Positions 1-9,700 of a stretch of DNA of 64,000 bases are shown here, one piece after another (position 1 is the first letter of the stretch; each line of letters opens with the position of its first letter). Location of the stretch: positions 1,922,001-1,986,000 of the forward strand of contig OZ251446.1 of the NCBI GenBank assembly GCA_965242495.1. The letters are read 5' to 3'. Under the pieces are notes generated by a model. That model worked only from the letters and a program-made list of their open reading frames with translations, searched no databases and was not told where the DNA came from. Made by a program: the position numbers and the translations under genes. This stretch comes from CBDESN01 sp965242495. Its GTDB lineage: Bacteria > Pseudomonadota > Alphaproteobacteria > MPNO01.

Positions 1-522
1 GGCGGCGTTCCGGTAGCAGTGCAGGAACAGGATCGCGACCGCCTCGATCCCCTCCTCCGCCATCCGCCGGGCGAGGGCGCGGAGCTGGTCCTCGTCGAGC
101 GGCGTCATCGTCTCGCCTTCGGCCAGCATGCGCTCGCGGACCTCGAAGCAGCGCGCGCGTTCGATCAGCGGACGGTGCTTCTGGAAGAACAGGTTGTAGG
201 AATCAGGCCGGTTGATGCGGCCGATCTCGTAGACGTCGCGGAACCCCTCGGTGATGACCAACGCGGTCGCGGCGCCGCTGCGCTCCAGCAGCGTGTTGAT
301 CGCCACCGTCGAGCCGTGCAGGAACAGGCCGGCGGCGGCGAAGTCCGCCCCCGCCCTGGCGACGCCCGCCTCGATCCCTTCGACCGGCGCGTCCGGCGTG
401 GACAGGCTCTTGCCGAACAGCAGCCGACCGTCGGCTTCGTCGAACGCGGCGATGTCGGTGAAGGTGCCGCCGATATCGGCGGCGACGCGGACCGAGCTAC
501 CGGAGCGCGCGGGATCGGGCAC
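1..522 (-). CDS. Hydantoinase A/5-oxoprolinase family protein, N-terminal part (runs off window)
   Basis: The minus strand is open from a GTG at 522 to the window edge, giving 174 residues of an N-terminus. Near the start it reads ADIGGTFTDIAAFD, the acetate-kinase-like phosphate-binding loop of the hydantoinase A/oxoprolinase superfamily, followed by HGSTVAINTLLERSG and RINRPDSYNLFF, both typical of the N-terminal Hydant_A_N domain. Family members are ATP-dependent amidohydrolases of cyclic imides (hydantoins, 5-oxoproline, N-methylhydantoin) and are usually paired with a HyuB subunit, which would lie outside the window. In frame upstream of the GTG there is a stop at 553-555 and no ATG, so GTG is the best start. 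The substrate cannot be told from this fragment. Confidence 0.85.
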   Translation of the reverse strand, partial: MPDPARSGSSVRVAADIGGTFTDIAAFDEADGRLLFGKSLSTPDAPVEGIEAGVARAGADFAAAGLFLHGSTVAINTLLERSGAATALVITEGFRDVYEIGRINRPDSYNLFFQKHRPLIERARCFEVRERMLAEGETMTPLDEDQLRALARRMAEEGIEAVAILFLHCYRNAA

Positions 523-643
523 GGGGAACCACCGGACGCATGACCGGATCGACTATCTTTTCCGGCGCGGGCGCTGTCAACACGACCGCCGCCGCGGTTC
601 CGTGCTACGCTGGCGCCCTGGAACAGGAAGGGAGGACAGCGCG

Positions 644-1225
644 ATGGCGAACCAGATCCGGACGCCGACCAGGGACGAGCTCGATTCGCGGATCGGCCGC
701 TTCGGGGACCTTCGGGCGATGTCCACGTCGGACGATCTCGGCTGGGTCGGGCAGGAGGCGATGGACGTCTTCTACGCCCGCAAGATCATGCCGGTCATCC
801 TCGACGACACGAAGAACCCGTTCGGCAACATCGCCCCGATCTTCGGCGCCGCCGGCGCCACCATGTTCATCTCCGTCATGCCGCCCGGACAGGGGCCGTG
901 CCTGCATTCGCACAACACCACCTTCGAGACCTTCATGGTGCTCGAAGGGAAGATCGAATACTTCGTCGGCGAGCCGGTCGCGCACCGGGCGACGCTCGGC
1001 AAGTGGGACACCTTCTCCTGCCCGCCCGGCGTCTATCGCGGCTTCAGCAACGTCGGCGACGCCGATGCGGTCCAGCTCACGGTGCTCACCGGCCAGGGCG
1101 AGAACCGCGACGACGTCTCGATCCCGCACTCGATCGCCGACCGGGTCGAGCGCGACCACGGCGCGAAGGTGGTCGAGGCGTTCCGCTCGGTGTTCAGCTT
1201 CGATCCGCCCCGGCCGGCGGCGTGA
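644..1225 (+). CDS. Cupin-domain protein
   Basis: A 193-residue protein of unknown substrate. A single cupin barrel occupies roughly residues 65-160: motif 1 is visible as PGQGPCLHSHNTTFETFMVLEG (shortened here), with two metal-binding His and a Glu, and a G-D-F-x-C-P-P-G motif 2 follows. The start ATG at 644 has a good GGAGG-type ribosome site (gggaggacagcgcg before ATG). The same frame is open much further upstream, but that extension antisenses the hydantoinase gene and is discarded. It is divergent from the hydantoinase A-like gene and convergent with the acyl-CoA dehydrogenase. Likely a small metal-dependent dioxygenase, isomerase or ligand-binding protein; nothing more specific is supported. 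Confidence 0.85.
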   Translation: MANQIRTPTRDELDSRIGRFGDLRAMSTSDDLGWVGQEAMDVFYARKIMPVILDDTKNPFGNIAPIFGAAGATMFISVMPPGQGPCLHSHNTTFETFMVLEGKIEYFVGEPVAHRATLGKWDTFSCPPGVYRGFSNVGDADAVQLTVLTGQGENRDDVSIPHSIADRVERDHGAKVVEAFRSVFSFDPPRPAA

Positions 1226-1252
1226 GGTAGCGGGCGGGGGCGCCCGGCATGG

Positions 1253-2449
1253 TCAGTCCCAGCGCCAGAAGTCGACGCCTTCGGTCAGCAGGAAGCGCGA
1301 CAGCACCATCTTGTGGGTCTCGGAGGCGCCGTCCACCAGCCGCGCCTGGCGCGCATAGCGGTACATCCATTCCAGCGGCGCGTCCTTGGCGTAGCCGCGC
1401 GCGCCCAGCAGCTGCATCGCCGTGTCGATCGCCTTGTGCAGGGCTTCCGACACGACGATCTTGGCGATCGAGACCTCCTTGCGCGCGAAGTCCCCGGCGT
1501 CGAGCCGGACCGCCGCCCGCATGGTCAGCAGCCGGCCGATATCGACCTGCATCGCCGCCTCTCCCAACATCCACTGCACGCCCTCATGGTCGGCGAGCCG
1601 GGCGCCGAACGCCTCGCGCTCGCCGACATAGGCGAAGCATTCCTCCAGCGCGCGCTTGGCCATGCCGGTCCAGCGCATGCAGTGGGTGAGCCGCGCCGGG
1701 CCCAGGCGGATCTGGGTCGCCTTGAGCCCGTCGCCCACCTCCATCAGCCGGTCGCGGTCGTCGATCTCCAACCCGTCGAACCGGAGCTCGCAATGCCCGC
1801 CATGCTCCTCGGGCCCCATGACGGGGATGCGGCGGACGATCTCCCAGCCGGGCTGGCCGGCGTCGAACAGGAAGGCCGTCAGGCCGCGCCGGGCGTCGTC
1901 GGAGCTGCGCGCCACCAGGATGAAATGCCGGGCGCCCTCGGCCCCGGTGACGAACCATTTGCGCCCTTCGATGGCCCAACGGTCGCCGCGTCGGACCGCG
2001 GTGGTGCGCATCGCCGAGGGATCGGAGCCCGAGCCCGGCATCGGCTCGGTCATGGCGAAGGACGACCGCGCGCGGCCGTCCACGGTCGGCTGCAACCAGC
2101 GCGTCTTCTGCGCCTCGGTGGCGACGCGGTTCAACAGCATCATGTTGCCGTCGTCGGGCGCGGCGCAGTTGAAGCAGACCGGGCCGTAGATCGACCGCCC
2201 CATCTCTTCGTAGCAGGCGGCGAGCCCGACGACGGGAAGCCCTTGCCCGCCGCGCTCGCGCGGCATCTGCAACGCCCACAGCCCGGCGGACTTCGCCTTC
2301 TCCCGCACCCCCTCCAGCACGTCTTCGCGGATGTTCTCGTGCTCGTCCGCGTTCGCCGGGTCGCCTTCCAGCGGCAGGACGTGCTCGGCCACGAAGTCGC
2401 GCACCCGAACGCGGTAGTCCTCGATCTCGGGCGGCAGCGAAAAGTCCAT
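1253..2449 (-). CDS. Acyl-CoA dehydrogenase family protein
   Basis: A 398-residue flavoprotein of the normal acyl-CoA dehydrogenase length. It begins MDFSLPPEIEDYRVRVRDFV. The FAD-binding segment SFAMTEPMPGSGSDP lies near residue 135, a GRKWFVTGAEGARHFILVA stretch follows, and the C-terminal helical domain carries MQLLGARGYAKD. It would oxidise an acyl-CoA to the 2,3-enoyl-CoA and pass electrons to ETF. It is the last gene of a five-gene minus-strand operon (Rieske oxygenase, PLP sulfhydrylase, hydrolase, SDR, this gene), 19 bp after the SDR stop. The chain length or branching of its substrate cannot be read from sequence. Confidence 0.92.
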   Translation of the reverse strand: MDFSLPPEIEDYRVRVRDFVAEHVLPLEGDPANADEHENIREDVLEGVREKAKSAGLWALQMPRERGGQGLPVVGLAACYEEMGRSIYGPVCFNCAAPDDGNMMLLNRVATEAQKTRWLQPTVDGRARSSFAMTEPMPGSGSDPSAMRTTAVRRGDRWAIEGRKWFVTGAEGARHFILVARSSDDARRGLTAFLFDAGQPGWEIVRRIPVMGPEEHGGHCELRFDGLEIDDRDRLMEVGDGLKATQIRLGPARLTHCMRWTGMAKRALEECFAYVGEREAFGARLADHEGVQWMLGEAAMQVDIGRLLTMRAAVRLDAGDFARKEVSIAKIVVSEALHKAIDTAMQLLGARGYAKDAPLEWMYRYARQARLVDGASETHKMVLSRFLLTEGVDFWRWD

Positions 2450-2468
2450 CCCCGGCTCCTCCGGTCGG

Positions 2469-3236
2469 TCAAACCGCGCTCAGGCTCATGCCGCCGTCCA
2501 CGACCAGCACGCAGCCCGTCATGTAGCCGTTGGCGGGCGAGGCCAGCAGCAGCAGAGCGCCGTCGAGGTCCTCGAACGCGCCGAAGCGCCGCATCGGGAT
2601 GCGCTTGCGCAGCCGCTCGCGCGCCGGACCGTTGAGCAGGTCATGCGTGAGTTCGGTCTCGACGTAACCCGGGGCGATGGCGTTGACCCGGATGCGGTCG
2701 CGGGCGAGTTCGACCGCGAGCGTCCGGGTAAGCTGGATCAACCCCGCCTTGGACGCGGCATAGGCATGAACGCGGGCCGCCGCGGTGATGCCCAGGATCG
2801 ACGCGACGTTGACGATCCGCCCGCCCGTCCCGCTCGCGGTCATCGCCCGCGCCGCCTCGCGCGCCATCGACCACGCGCCGTCGAGGTTGGTCCCCACCAC
2901 CGCCCGCCAGTCGGCGTCGGAGGTCGCCAACAGCGGCCTGTCGTCCGCGGCCCCGGCGTTGTTGATCAGGATCGAGAGCGGTCCCAGCCCGGCTTCGGCG
3001 GCCTCGACCGCAGCCGCGGGGCCGCCGCTCCCGGTCACGTCGAGGGCGAGGGGAAGCGCCCCGGCCCCGAGGGCGGAGATCTCGCGCGCCAGGGCGTCGA
3101 GCCGGTCCCGGCGGCGCGCGGCGACCGCGACCCGCGCGCCGGCGCGCGCCAGCGTCAGGGCGAAATGGCGGCCGAGGCCGCTCGATGCGCCGGTCACCAG
3201 CGCCACGTCGCCGCCGAGCGCGTCCGCGCCGTTCAC
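2469..3236 (-). CDS. Short-chain dehydrogenase/reductase (SDR)
   Basis: A 255-residue classical SDR. TGASSGLGRH (residues ~15-24) is the TGxxxGxG cofactor loop, NNAG follows, and the catalytic Ser...YAASK triad (NVASI, HAYAASKAG) is intact. Downstream are the usual PGYVETE and C-terminal VVDGG motifs. The Arg-rich AARRRDRL after beta-2 suggests NADP(H). The start is GTG at 3236, which overlaps the stop of the upstream hydrolase (GTGA), so the two are translationally coupled. The open frame continues far upstream across the hydrolase, but that is a shadow. It probably interconverts an alcohol and a ketone in the same catabolic route as its operon partners. Confidence 0.93.
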   Translation of the reverse strand: MNGADALGGDVALVTGASSGLGRHFALTLARAGARVAVAARRRDRLDALAREISALGAGALPLALDVTGSGGPAAAVEAAEAGLGPLSILINNAGAADDRPLLATSDADWRAVVGTNLDGAWSMAREAARAMTASGTGGRIVNVASILGITAAARVHAYAASKAGLIQLTRTLAVELARDRIRVNAIAPGYVETELTHDLLNGPARERLRKRIPMRRFGAFEDLDGALLLLASPANGYMTGCVLVVDGGMSLSAV

Positions 3237-4024
3237 CGGAAGATCGTCCTGAGCGCGTCGAGCGTCTCGTCCGGCCGCTCCGCCAGCATCATGTGGCCGC
3301 AGCCTTCCAGCGTCGCCGTCCGCGCATCGCGGAAGCGCGCGGCCAAGGCATCGGCGGCCTTCGGCGGCGTCAGCCGGTCGCGCCCGCCGAGCACGAACAG
3401 CGTCGGGCAGGCGATCGCCGCGGCCATCGCCTCGGCTCCGCCGAACGCATCGCAGGCGCGGAGGTCGGCGGCGAACACGCCGGGCGCCGCGCGTTCGAGC
3501 AGGCGGAGCCCGCCGCCCGTCATCCAGACGCCGGGGGCGCGATGGCCGCCGAGCTGCGAGCGATGCGCCAGGCCCCAGGAGACGATCAGCTCGAACGCCA
3601 GAGGGTCGTCGCGCTCCGCCGCGGCGAGCAGGTCGGGGTGGACGGGGATGCGGGGAGCGGCGCCGAGAAGCGCCAGCGCGTCGATCCGGTCCGGGATCTT
3701 CGCCGCCGCCGCCATCGCGATCAGCGCGCCCATGCTGTGTCCGGCCAGCGACGCCGAGGCGGCGCCCACCGAGTCGAGCAGCCGGCGGACCCATTCGGCC
3801 ATCGCCTCGATGCTGCGGAGCGGCGCCCCGCCCGACCGGCCGTGCCCCGGCAGATCGACGGCGAGCACCGAGTAGCCGTGATGCGCGAAATAGCGCGCCG
3901 GCAGCTGCCAGACCGTGCGGTCGTTGGCGGCGCCGTGAACCAGCAGCAGCCACGGCCGGGCCGGATCGGGCGGGCGGCCGCCGGTCGCGGCGAAGACCTG
4001 GCTGCGGCCGACCTTCCATTCCAT
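3233..4024 (-). CDS. Alpha/beta hydrolase
   Basis: A 263-residue alpha/beta-fold hydrolase. WLLLVHGAANDRTVW gives the oxyanion-hole HG, AVDLPGHGRS follows, and AGHSMGAL is the nucleophile elbow with Ser97. FVLGGRDRL supplies the acid Asp and EGCGHMML the catalytic His near the C-terminus, so the triad is complete. It is 6 bp downstream of the sulfhydrylase-type gene and overlaps the SDR start. Such enzymes in ring-oxygenase operons commonly cleave C-C or ester bonds of ring-cleavage intermediates. That role is inferred from context only. Confidence 0.92.
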   Translation of the reverse strand: MEWKVGRSQVFAATGGRPPDPARPWLLLVHGAANDRTVWQLPARYFAHHGYSVLAVDLPGHGRSGGAPLRSIEAMAEWVRRLLDSVGAASASLAGHSMGALIAMAAAAKIPDRIDALALLGAAPRIPVHPDLLAAAERDDPLAFELIVSWGLAHRSQLGGHRAPGVWMTGGGLRLLERAAPGVFAADLRACDAFGGAEAMAAAIACPTLFVLGGRDRLTPPKAADALAARFRDARTATLEGCGHMMLAERPDETLDALRTIFR

Positions 4025-4030
4025 CGGGCG

Positions 4031-5347
4031 TCACCCGACGGCGCGCGGGGCGGCGACGCGGACGGCCGCGCGCAGGGCCTGATCGAGATCTTCGAGCAGA
4101 TCGTCCGGTTCTTCGAGCCCGACCGACAGGCGGACGAGCTCCTCGCCGACGCCGGCCGCCCGGAGCGCCGCGGCGTCCATCTGCTGATGCGTCGTGCTGG
4201 CGGGGTGGATCACCAGGGATTTGGCGTCGCCGACATTGGCCAGATGCGAGAACAGACGAAGCCGTTCGATGAACCTCCGCCCCGCCTCGCGGCCGCCGCG
4301 GATGCCGAAGCTGAAGACCGCGCCGCAGCCCTTGGGCAGCAACCGCTTGCCGAGCGCGTGATCGGGATGCGACGGCAGTTCGGGATGGCTCACCCATTCC
4401 ACCGCGTCGTGGCCGTCGAGGAACGCCGCCACCCGCCTCGCGTTGTCCACGTGACGCGCCATGCGGAGCGGCAGCGTCTCCACGCCCTGGAGGATGTAGA
4501 ACGCATTGGCCGGGCTGAGGCAGGCGCCGAAGTCGCGGAGCCCTTCGGCGCGGGCGCGCATGACGAAGGCCGACGGGCCGTATTCCTCCGCGAAGTCGAG
4601 CCCGTGATAACCGGCATAGGGTTCGGTGAGGGTCGGGAAGCCGTCCGCCGCCTCCCAGTCGAACGTCCCGCCGTCGACCAGCGCGCCGCCGATCGCGAGT
4701 CCATGGCCGCCCAGGAACTTGGTCAGCGAATGGATCACGATATGGGCGCCGAGCTCGAACGGCCGGCACAGGTAAGGCGTGGCGAACGTGTTGTCCACGA
4801 CCAGCGGCAGGCGCGCCTCGCGGGCGATGGCCCCGACCGCCGGCAGGTCGATGATTTCGAGCCCGGGATTGCCCAGGGTCTCGCCGAACAGCATCCGGGT
4901 CTCGGGGCGGATCGCGGCGCGGAAGGCGCCGGGGTCGCGCGGATCGACGAAGGTCGTCCCGATGCCGAAGCGGGGCAGGGTATGGGCGAACAGGTTGTGG
5001 CTGCCGCCATAGATGGAGGCGGCGGAGACGATATGCCCGCCGGCGCCCATCAGAGTGGCGACGCAGAGATGGAGCGCCGCCTGGCCGCTCGCGGTCGCGA
5101 CCGCGCCGACCCCGCCTTCGAGCGCGGCGAGCCGCTCTTCGAGCACCGCGGTCGTCGGGTTGGAGATGCGCGTGTAGATGTGGCCGGCGCGCTCCAGGTT
5201 GAACAGGGCGGCGGCGTGGTCGACGTCGCGGAAGACGTAGGAGGTCGTCTGGTAGATCGGCACCGCGCGGGCGCCGGTCACGGGGTCCGGTTGCTGGCCG
5301 GCATGGAGGCTCAGCGTATCGAATCCGGGGAAGCTGGCGTCGGTCAT
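4031..5347 (-). CDS. O-acetylhomoserine aminocarboxypropyltransferase (sulfhydrylase) family PLP enzyme
   Basis: A 438-residue Cys/Met-metabolism PLP enzyme of MetY length. It opens MTDASFPGFDTLSLHAGQQPD (shortened), then YTRISNPTTAVLE and VVDNTFATPYLCRP. SLTKFLGGHG contains the PLP lysine, Lys210, and the C-terminus reads RLSVGLEEPDDLLEDLDQAL. Known MetY enzymes condense O-acetylhomoserine with sulfide (or methanethiol) to homocysteine (or methionine) in the cytosol. The start ATG at 5347 was chosen because the homology begins there. Its position between a Rieske oxygenase and a hydrolase rather than with met genes is unusual and could mean a role with a sulfur-containing or amino-acid-like substrate. 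Confidence 0.9.
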   Translation of the reverse strand: MTDASFPGFDTLSLHAGQQPDPVTGARAVPIYQTTSYVFRDVDHAAALFNLERAGHIYTRISNPTTAVLEERLAALEGGVGAVATASGQAALHLCVATLMGAGGHIVSAASIYGGSHNLFAHTLPRFGIGTTFVDPRDPGAFRAAIRPETRMLFGETLGNPGLEIIDLPAVGAIAREARLPLVVDNTFATPYLCRPFELGAHIVIHSLTKFLGGHGLAIGGALVDGGTFDWEAADGFPTLTEPYAGYHGLDFAEEYGPSAFVMRARAEGLRDFGACLSPANAFYILQGVETLPLRMARHVDNARRVAAFLDGHDAVEWVSHPELPSHPDHALGKRLLPKGCGAVFSFGIRGGREAGRRFIERLRLFSHLANVGDAKSLVIHPASTTHQQMDAAALRAAGVGEELVRLSVGLEEPDDLLEDLDQALRAAVRVAAPRAVG

Positions 5348-5421
5348 CCCGCCCTCGCGCCGTCGATGGACTCGCGCCGCAGGATGACGGCGCGCGCCGC
5401 GCTTGCCAATCGGCGACCGCG

Positions 5422-6723
5422 TCAGCGGTCGCCGTAACCCTGCCGGCCGACGTCGATGCCCGTGGCCTCGCGGTAGGCGCGCCGCACCGCTTCGGGCTGG
5501 CCGGCCTGGAAGACGAAGCGGATGGTCGAGAAGGCGGCGGGCGAATCGGGGTTCTCGATCCGGTCGCGGGTAAGGCCGCGCGTCAGCGCCTCGCGCGCGA
5601 TCACCGGCAGGTCGATGCGCTCGTTGCGCGCCGGGTCGCGGATCACCGCCTTGGGCTCGCCGCCGCCCGCGACCGCCTCCAGGTCGTCCAGGAAGCGCTT
5701 CCGCATCAGGACGATCCCGCGGTCGCTGTGGCCCAGGCGCTCCTTCGTCCGGTCGGTGACCGCGCCCTGGCCGACCCAGGCGATGAAGTCCTGGTTCATC
5801 ACGTGGCTGGATATCCAGCGGCCGGTCTCGGGGTCGGCGATCGGCCCGTACCAGGAGGGGATCGATTCCTGGACGAAGGGCTCGCGGTCGCGGGGCACGC
5901 GGTTGAAGAACCAGCCGACGCTGAGGGTGGTCTCGTCGTCCACCGGCACGCGCCATTCGAAATGGTCGCCGGTGAACAGCGCGTTCGGCCACAGGCAGAC
6001 GCGGCCTATGGTCCATAGCGGGTCACTCTCGTCGGTGTCCTCGCGGATACGCCGATAGACGAAGCCGTAGTCGAACTCGTCGAAGTCGATCTTCAGATGC
6101 GCCGGCGCGTAAGGCTCCCGCCGGCCGCCCTGGCGGGCGCGCCAGTTCGCATGCATCCATTCGAAATGCACCGGGTCGATCGAGTTCTCCTGACACTGGA
6201 GCCAGTTGCAGGGGATTTCGGCGAACACGATCTGGACGAAGCCGTTCTCCCAGGTGAAGGGCTCCCAGGTCGGCACCAGCGGCGCCGGGTCGGGACCGAG
6301 ATAGGCCCAGAGCAGCCCCGCCTTGGCCTCGACCGGATAGGCCTTGATCCGCACCTTGCGCTTGAAGCGGCCTTCGGGATCGACCGTCTCCTCGAACGGC
6401 TGGGCGATACACTGGCCGGTCTCGTCGTACAGCCAGCCGTGATAGTTGCAGCGCAGCCCGCACTCCTCGACGAAGCCGTAGGAGAGATCGGCGCGGCGAT
6501 GCGCGCAATGCCGGTCGACCAACCCCCAACGCCCGCCCAGGTCCCTGTAGAGCACCAGGTCCTCGCCCATCAGCCGAACCGGCTTGGTGGGCTTGTCGTC
6601 GAATTCGGACACCGCTCCGACCGGATGCCAGTAACGGCGCAGAAGTCCGCCCATCGGCGTTCCCGGCCCGACCCGGGTCAACAGCCTGTTCTTCGAGTCG
6701 TCGAGCACCCGGACCTCCTCCAT
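5422..6723 (-). CDS. Aromatic ring-hydroxylating dioxygenase alpha subunit-like Rieske oxygenase
   Basis: A 433-residue Rieske non-heme iron oxygenase. The Rieske [2Fe-2S] ligands are Cys73-x-His75 and Cys92-x2-His95 (RHCAHRR, RCNYHGW). The mononuclear iron site is seen as ENSIDPVHFEWMH, giving D-x2-H-x4-H. The N-terminal RYWHPVGAVSE is typical of the phthalate-dioxygenase/vanillate-demethylase branch. These enzymes insert oxygen into, or O-demethylate, aromatic acids using a separate reductase, and no reductase gene is adjacent. It appears to be the first gene of the operon ending at 1253. The start ATG at 6723 was chosen because homology begins immediately after it. Confidence 0.92.
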   Translation of the reverse strand: MEEVRVLDDSKNRLLTRVGPGTPMGGLLRRYWHPVGAVSEFDDKPTKPVRLMGEDLVLYRDLGGRWGLVDRHCAHRRADLSYGFVEECGLRCNYHGWLYDETGQCIAQPFEETVDPEGRFKRKVRIKAYPVEAKAGLLWAYLGPDPAPLVPTWEPFTWENGFVQIVFAEIPCNWLQCQENSIDPVHFEWMHANWRARQGGRREPYAPAHLKIDFDEFDYGFVYRRIREDTDESDPLWTIGRVCLWPNALFTGDHFEWRVPVDDETTLSVGWFFNRVPRDREPFVQESIPSWYGPIADPETGRWISSHVMNQDFIAWVGQGAVTDRTKERLGHSDRGIVLMRKRFLDDLEAVAGGGEPKAVIRDPARNERIDLPVIAREALTRGLTRDRIENPDSPAAFSTIRFVFQAGQPEAVRRAYREATGIDVGRQGYGDR

Positions 6724-6796
6724 CCTGCGCCGCGCGGCGAGTCTTACCACCGACGGCGCGCCGCGGCATCGCGCTCCGGCCGGCGGCGCGCTTCCG

Positions 6797-9700
6797 TCAC
6801 GCCAGCGGCCAACCGCCGCTTGCGTCGATGGTTCGGTCGATACGCGCCATGATCCGGGGCGTATCCGCCAATGCGGCGCAGACGCGGCGATAATGGGCGA
6901 TGTCGTCGAAGGAGAGGACGCGGCCCTTGCGATCTCGCAGCCACTTCTCCGCCGGGCGGTACCCACCGACGGCGAAGGCCCAGGTTTCGGGCGCGACGCC
7001 CTCGAAATACTGATCGCGGTTGATCCACACCCGACCCGGCGGACCGTCGTCCGGCGGGGCGTAACGGACTCTCTCGACGCGGTTCGGGCCCGCGCGCGGA
7101 AAGGCGGGCGCGTCTTCGCCGTCCGCTTCCATCAGGTGCAGAGCGGCGAGGCGCCGTCCGAGGGCAACGAGGGCCGCGAACAGCGCGCGGTCGCCGGTCA
7201 TCGGGACGCGCGGGAAATCGGATTTCAGGAAACCGGCGTAGCGACGCCGGTATTGCGGACTGTGGAGGACGGCGTAGACGTAGCGCAACAGGTCCTCCGG
7301 TCCGAACGACGCCGCGAGATCGCCCGCGCCTTCGGGAAGGAAATCAAGACCGAGGACAGCGCGCGCCTCTTCGACGAATCCCGGATCGAGATTCGGTTCG
7401 CGTTCTTCCCGAACGTCTTCCATCCCTCCGTCGGGATAGATGTAGAGAGGAAAGAGATAGTTGATTTCCCGCGTTTTGTTCGAGATGGCGCAGGACTCGA
7501 TCATCGAACGGGTGACGCCGCAATGTCCCCATTCGACGCCGGCCTGAGATTGTTGACGACAGGAGACGATCCCGAGATTCGGTCCGGCCAGCATGTGACG
7601 CATGACGTTCGAACGCGGACGACAGATGAAACCGCCGGCGCGTCCGGTGTAGTAGGTGAAACGTATATCGAAAGGTCGGTAGAGAACGGGCGCGATATGC
7701 CGGTCGCTCTCGGGATGGTCAAGAACGTCCCGCTGCGCATCCGCGATCTTCCAATCGTTGGAATCCCCGCCGAGCGAAAAAACCTTCCTGGCGTCCCCCG
7801 CGTCGCGCGAAACGAAATCGGCCGCGATCCGCCGGACGTCTTCCGCCGTCCATTGGATCGTCAGCTCGTCGCGCGCAGTGACGATCCCCACCGAATTGAC
7901 GGGGAAGATCCCGGTGAGCGCCGTATACCTCTCATACTCTTCGCCCAACGCCTCGTCGCGCGGAACGAACAGATAGAGCGGGGGTTTGGGCGCGAGCTCC
8001 GACCATGCCGTGGTTTCGACGTCGTTGGCGGCGAGCCAACCGTATTTGCCGCCGTCCGGCCCCGCTTCCCGCTCACCCCAGAGATCGGCGTGGAACACCC
8101 GCGCCGGGCCGCCGCCGGCGTCGGCGCGCTTGACGAACAAGCCAACGGCGACTCCCTGCTGGATGTCGAACACGTTCTCGTCCTTGCCGCCGTCGGGGGC
8201 GCTTTCCTTTCTCTTCGCGTTACCGTGCAGGTCGAGCAAGCGGATCTCGTCGAAGGTCTCCATCAGGCTGCGGCGCATGCCGCGGAAAGTCGGGCCGTCC
8301 AGCCAGCTGTGATTGGTGACGAAACCGAGCACGCCTTCGCCGGTGCGCTCGATCCGCCACTGCGCGAAACGGATGAATTTGACGTAATCGTCGTTCAGCC
8401 ATTTCGGGTTCTTTTCGCCCAGCGGTTCGCCATCCACATGAAAATAACTACCGGTCCCGTCCGTCCCGTCCCGACCTCGCAACAATCCGACGATCCATGC
8501 GCCCCGGTTGGCGGAATGGCCGGAATAGGGCGGATTGCCGAGCACCACCATCACCGGCTTCTCACGCTTCACCGCGTCGGCGCCCGCGGCTTCGCGCGCG
8601 ATCTCATGGGCGAACAGCGCGCCGGCCGTCCCTTCATGCGCCTCCTCCAGCGTGTTGGTGAGGAACACCCCGAGGCGCCGGCCGGCCGGCGGCGCGAACC
8701 CCGCGTCCGCGCCGCCGACCTCGAACGCGAGCTTCAGGTGGCAGATCGCATAGGGCGCCATCAGCAACTCGAAGCCGAACAGGCGCGGCAGCAGACGATC
8801 CCGCACGTAGTCGGGCCAGGCGCCGGCGAGTCCTTTCTCTTCGATGGTCGAACGGATGCGGGCGACCGCTTCGCGCAGGAAGGCGCCGGTACCCGCCGCC
8901 GGATCGAGGATCAGCACGCGCGGGACCGACTCCGTCCCGCCTTCCGCCGCCTCGACCTCGATCGTCGCGCCGTCGGCGAGGCCGTCGGTCAGGCCGAACC
9001 GGCGGCGAAGCAGGCGGTCGACGCTCGCCACGATATAGGAGACCACGGGCGCGGGCGTGTAGTAGACGCCCCGCAGCTCACGCAGCGCTGGATCGTAGGC
9101 GGCCAGGAAATCCTCGTAGAAATGCGCCACCGGGTCCTCGCGCCGGGCGCGGGCGCCGAAGTCTTCGAGGATCGCAGTCATGTCGGCCCGATCCAGCAAC
9201 GAGGCGAGATCGTCCACGATCCAGGCGATGCGCGGGTCGATGCCGGGGCCGGCGATGCGGCCGAACAGGTCGCGCAGAAACGGCGTCGTGTCGGCGAAGA
9301 CGGCGGACCGGCGCGTAAACGGCCCATCCCGCGGATCGTGCAGGCAGCGCGCCGCGAACAGGCCATAGGCCGCAGTCTGCGCCTGCAAGTCGGCGAACCG
9401 TCGGGGCGACAGATCGGCGATCAGCACCTCGCGATAGGCGCGCAGCAGCTGACGCAACGGCCCCGGCCGATCCTCCCGGGCGAAGATGCGCTCGATGCCG
9501 TCGCGCAGCAGCCGGGCCTTGGCCGCCATGCGTTCGGCGAGCTCGCGCGGATTGCCGATCGACATCGGATCGGCGGCGAAGAACGCATCGAACAATGCCG
9601 CGACCGGCGCCAACCCCTCTCCGTCCGCCGCGCCCCCGCCGTCGAGGCGCGCGAGACGCGCGTCGGCGCGCCGCTCACCCGCGACATACCAGCGGAACTC

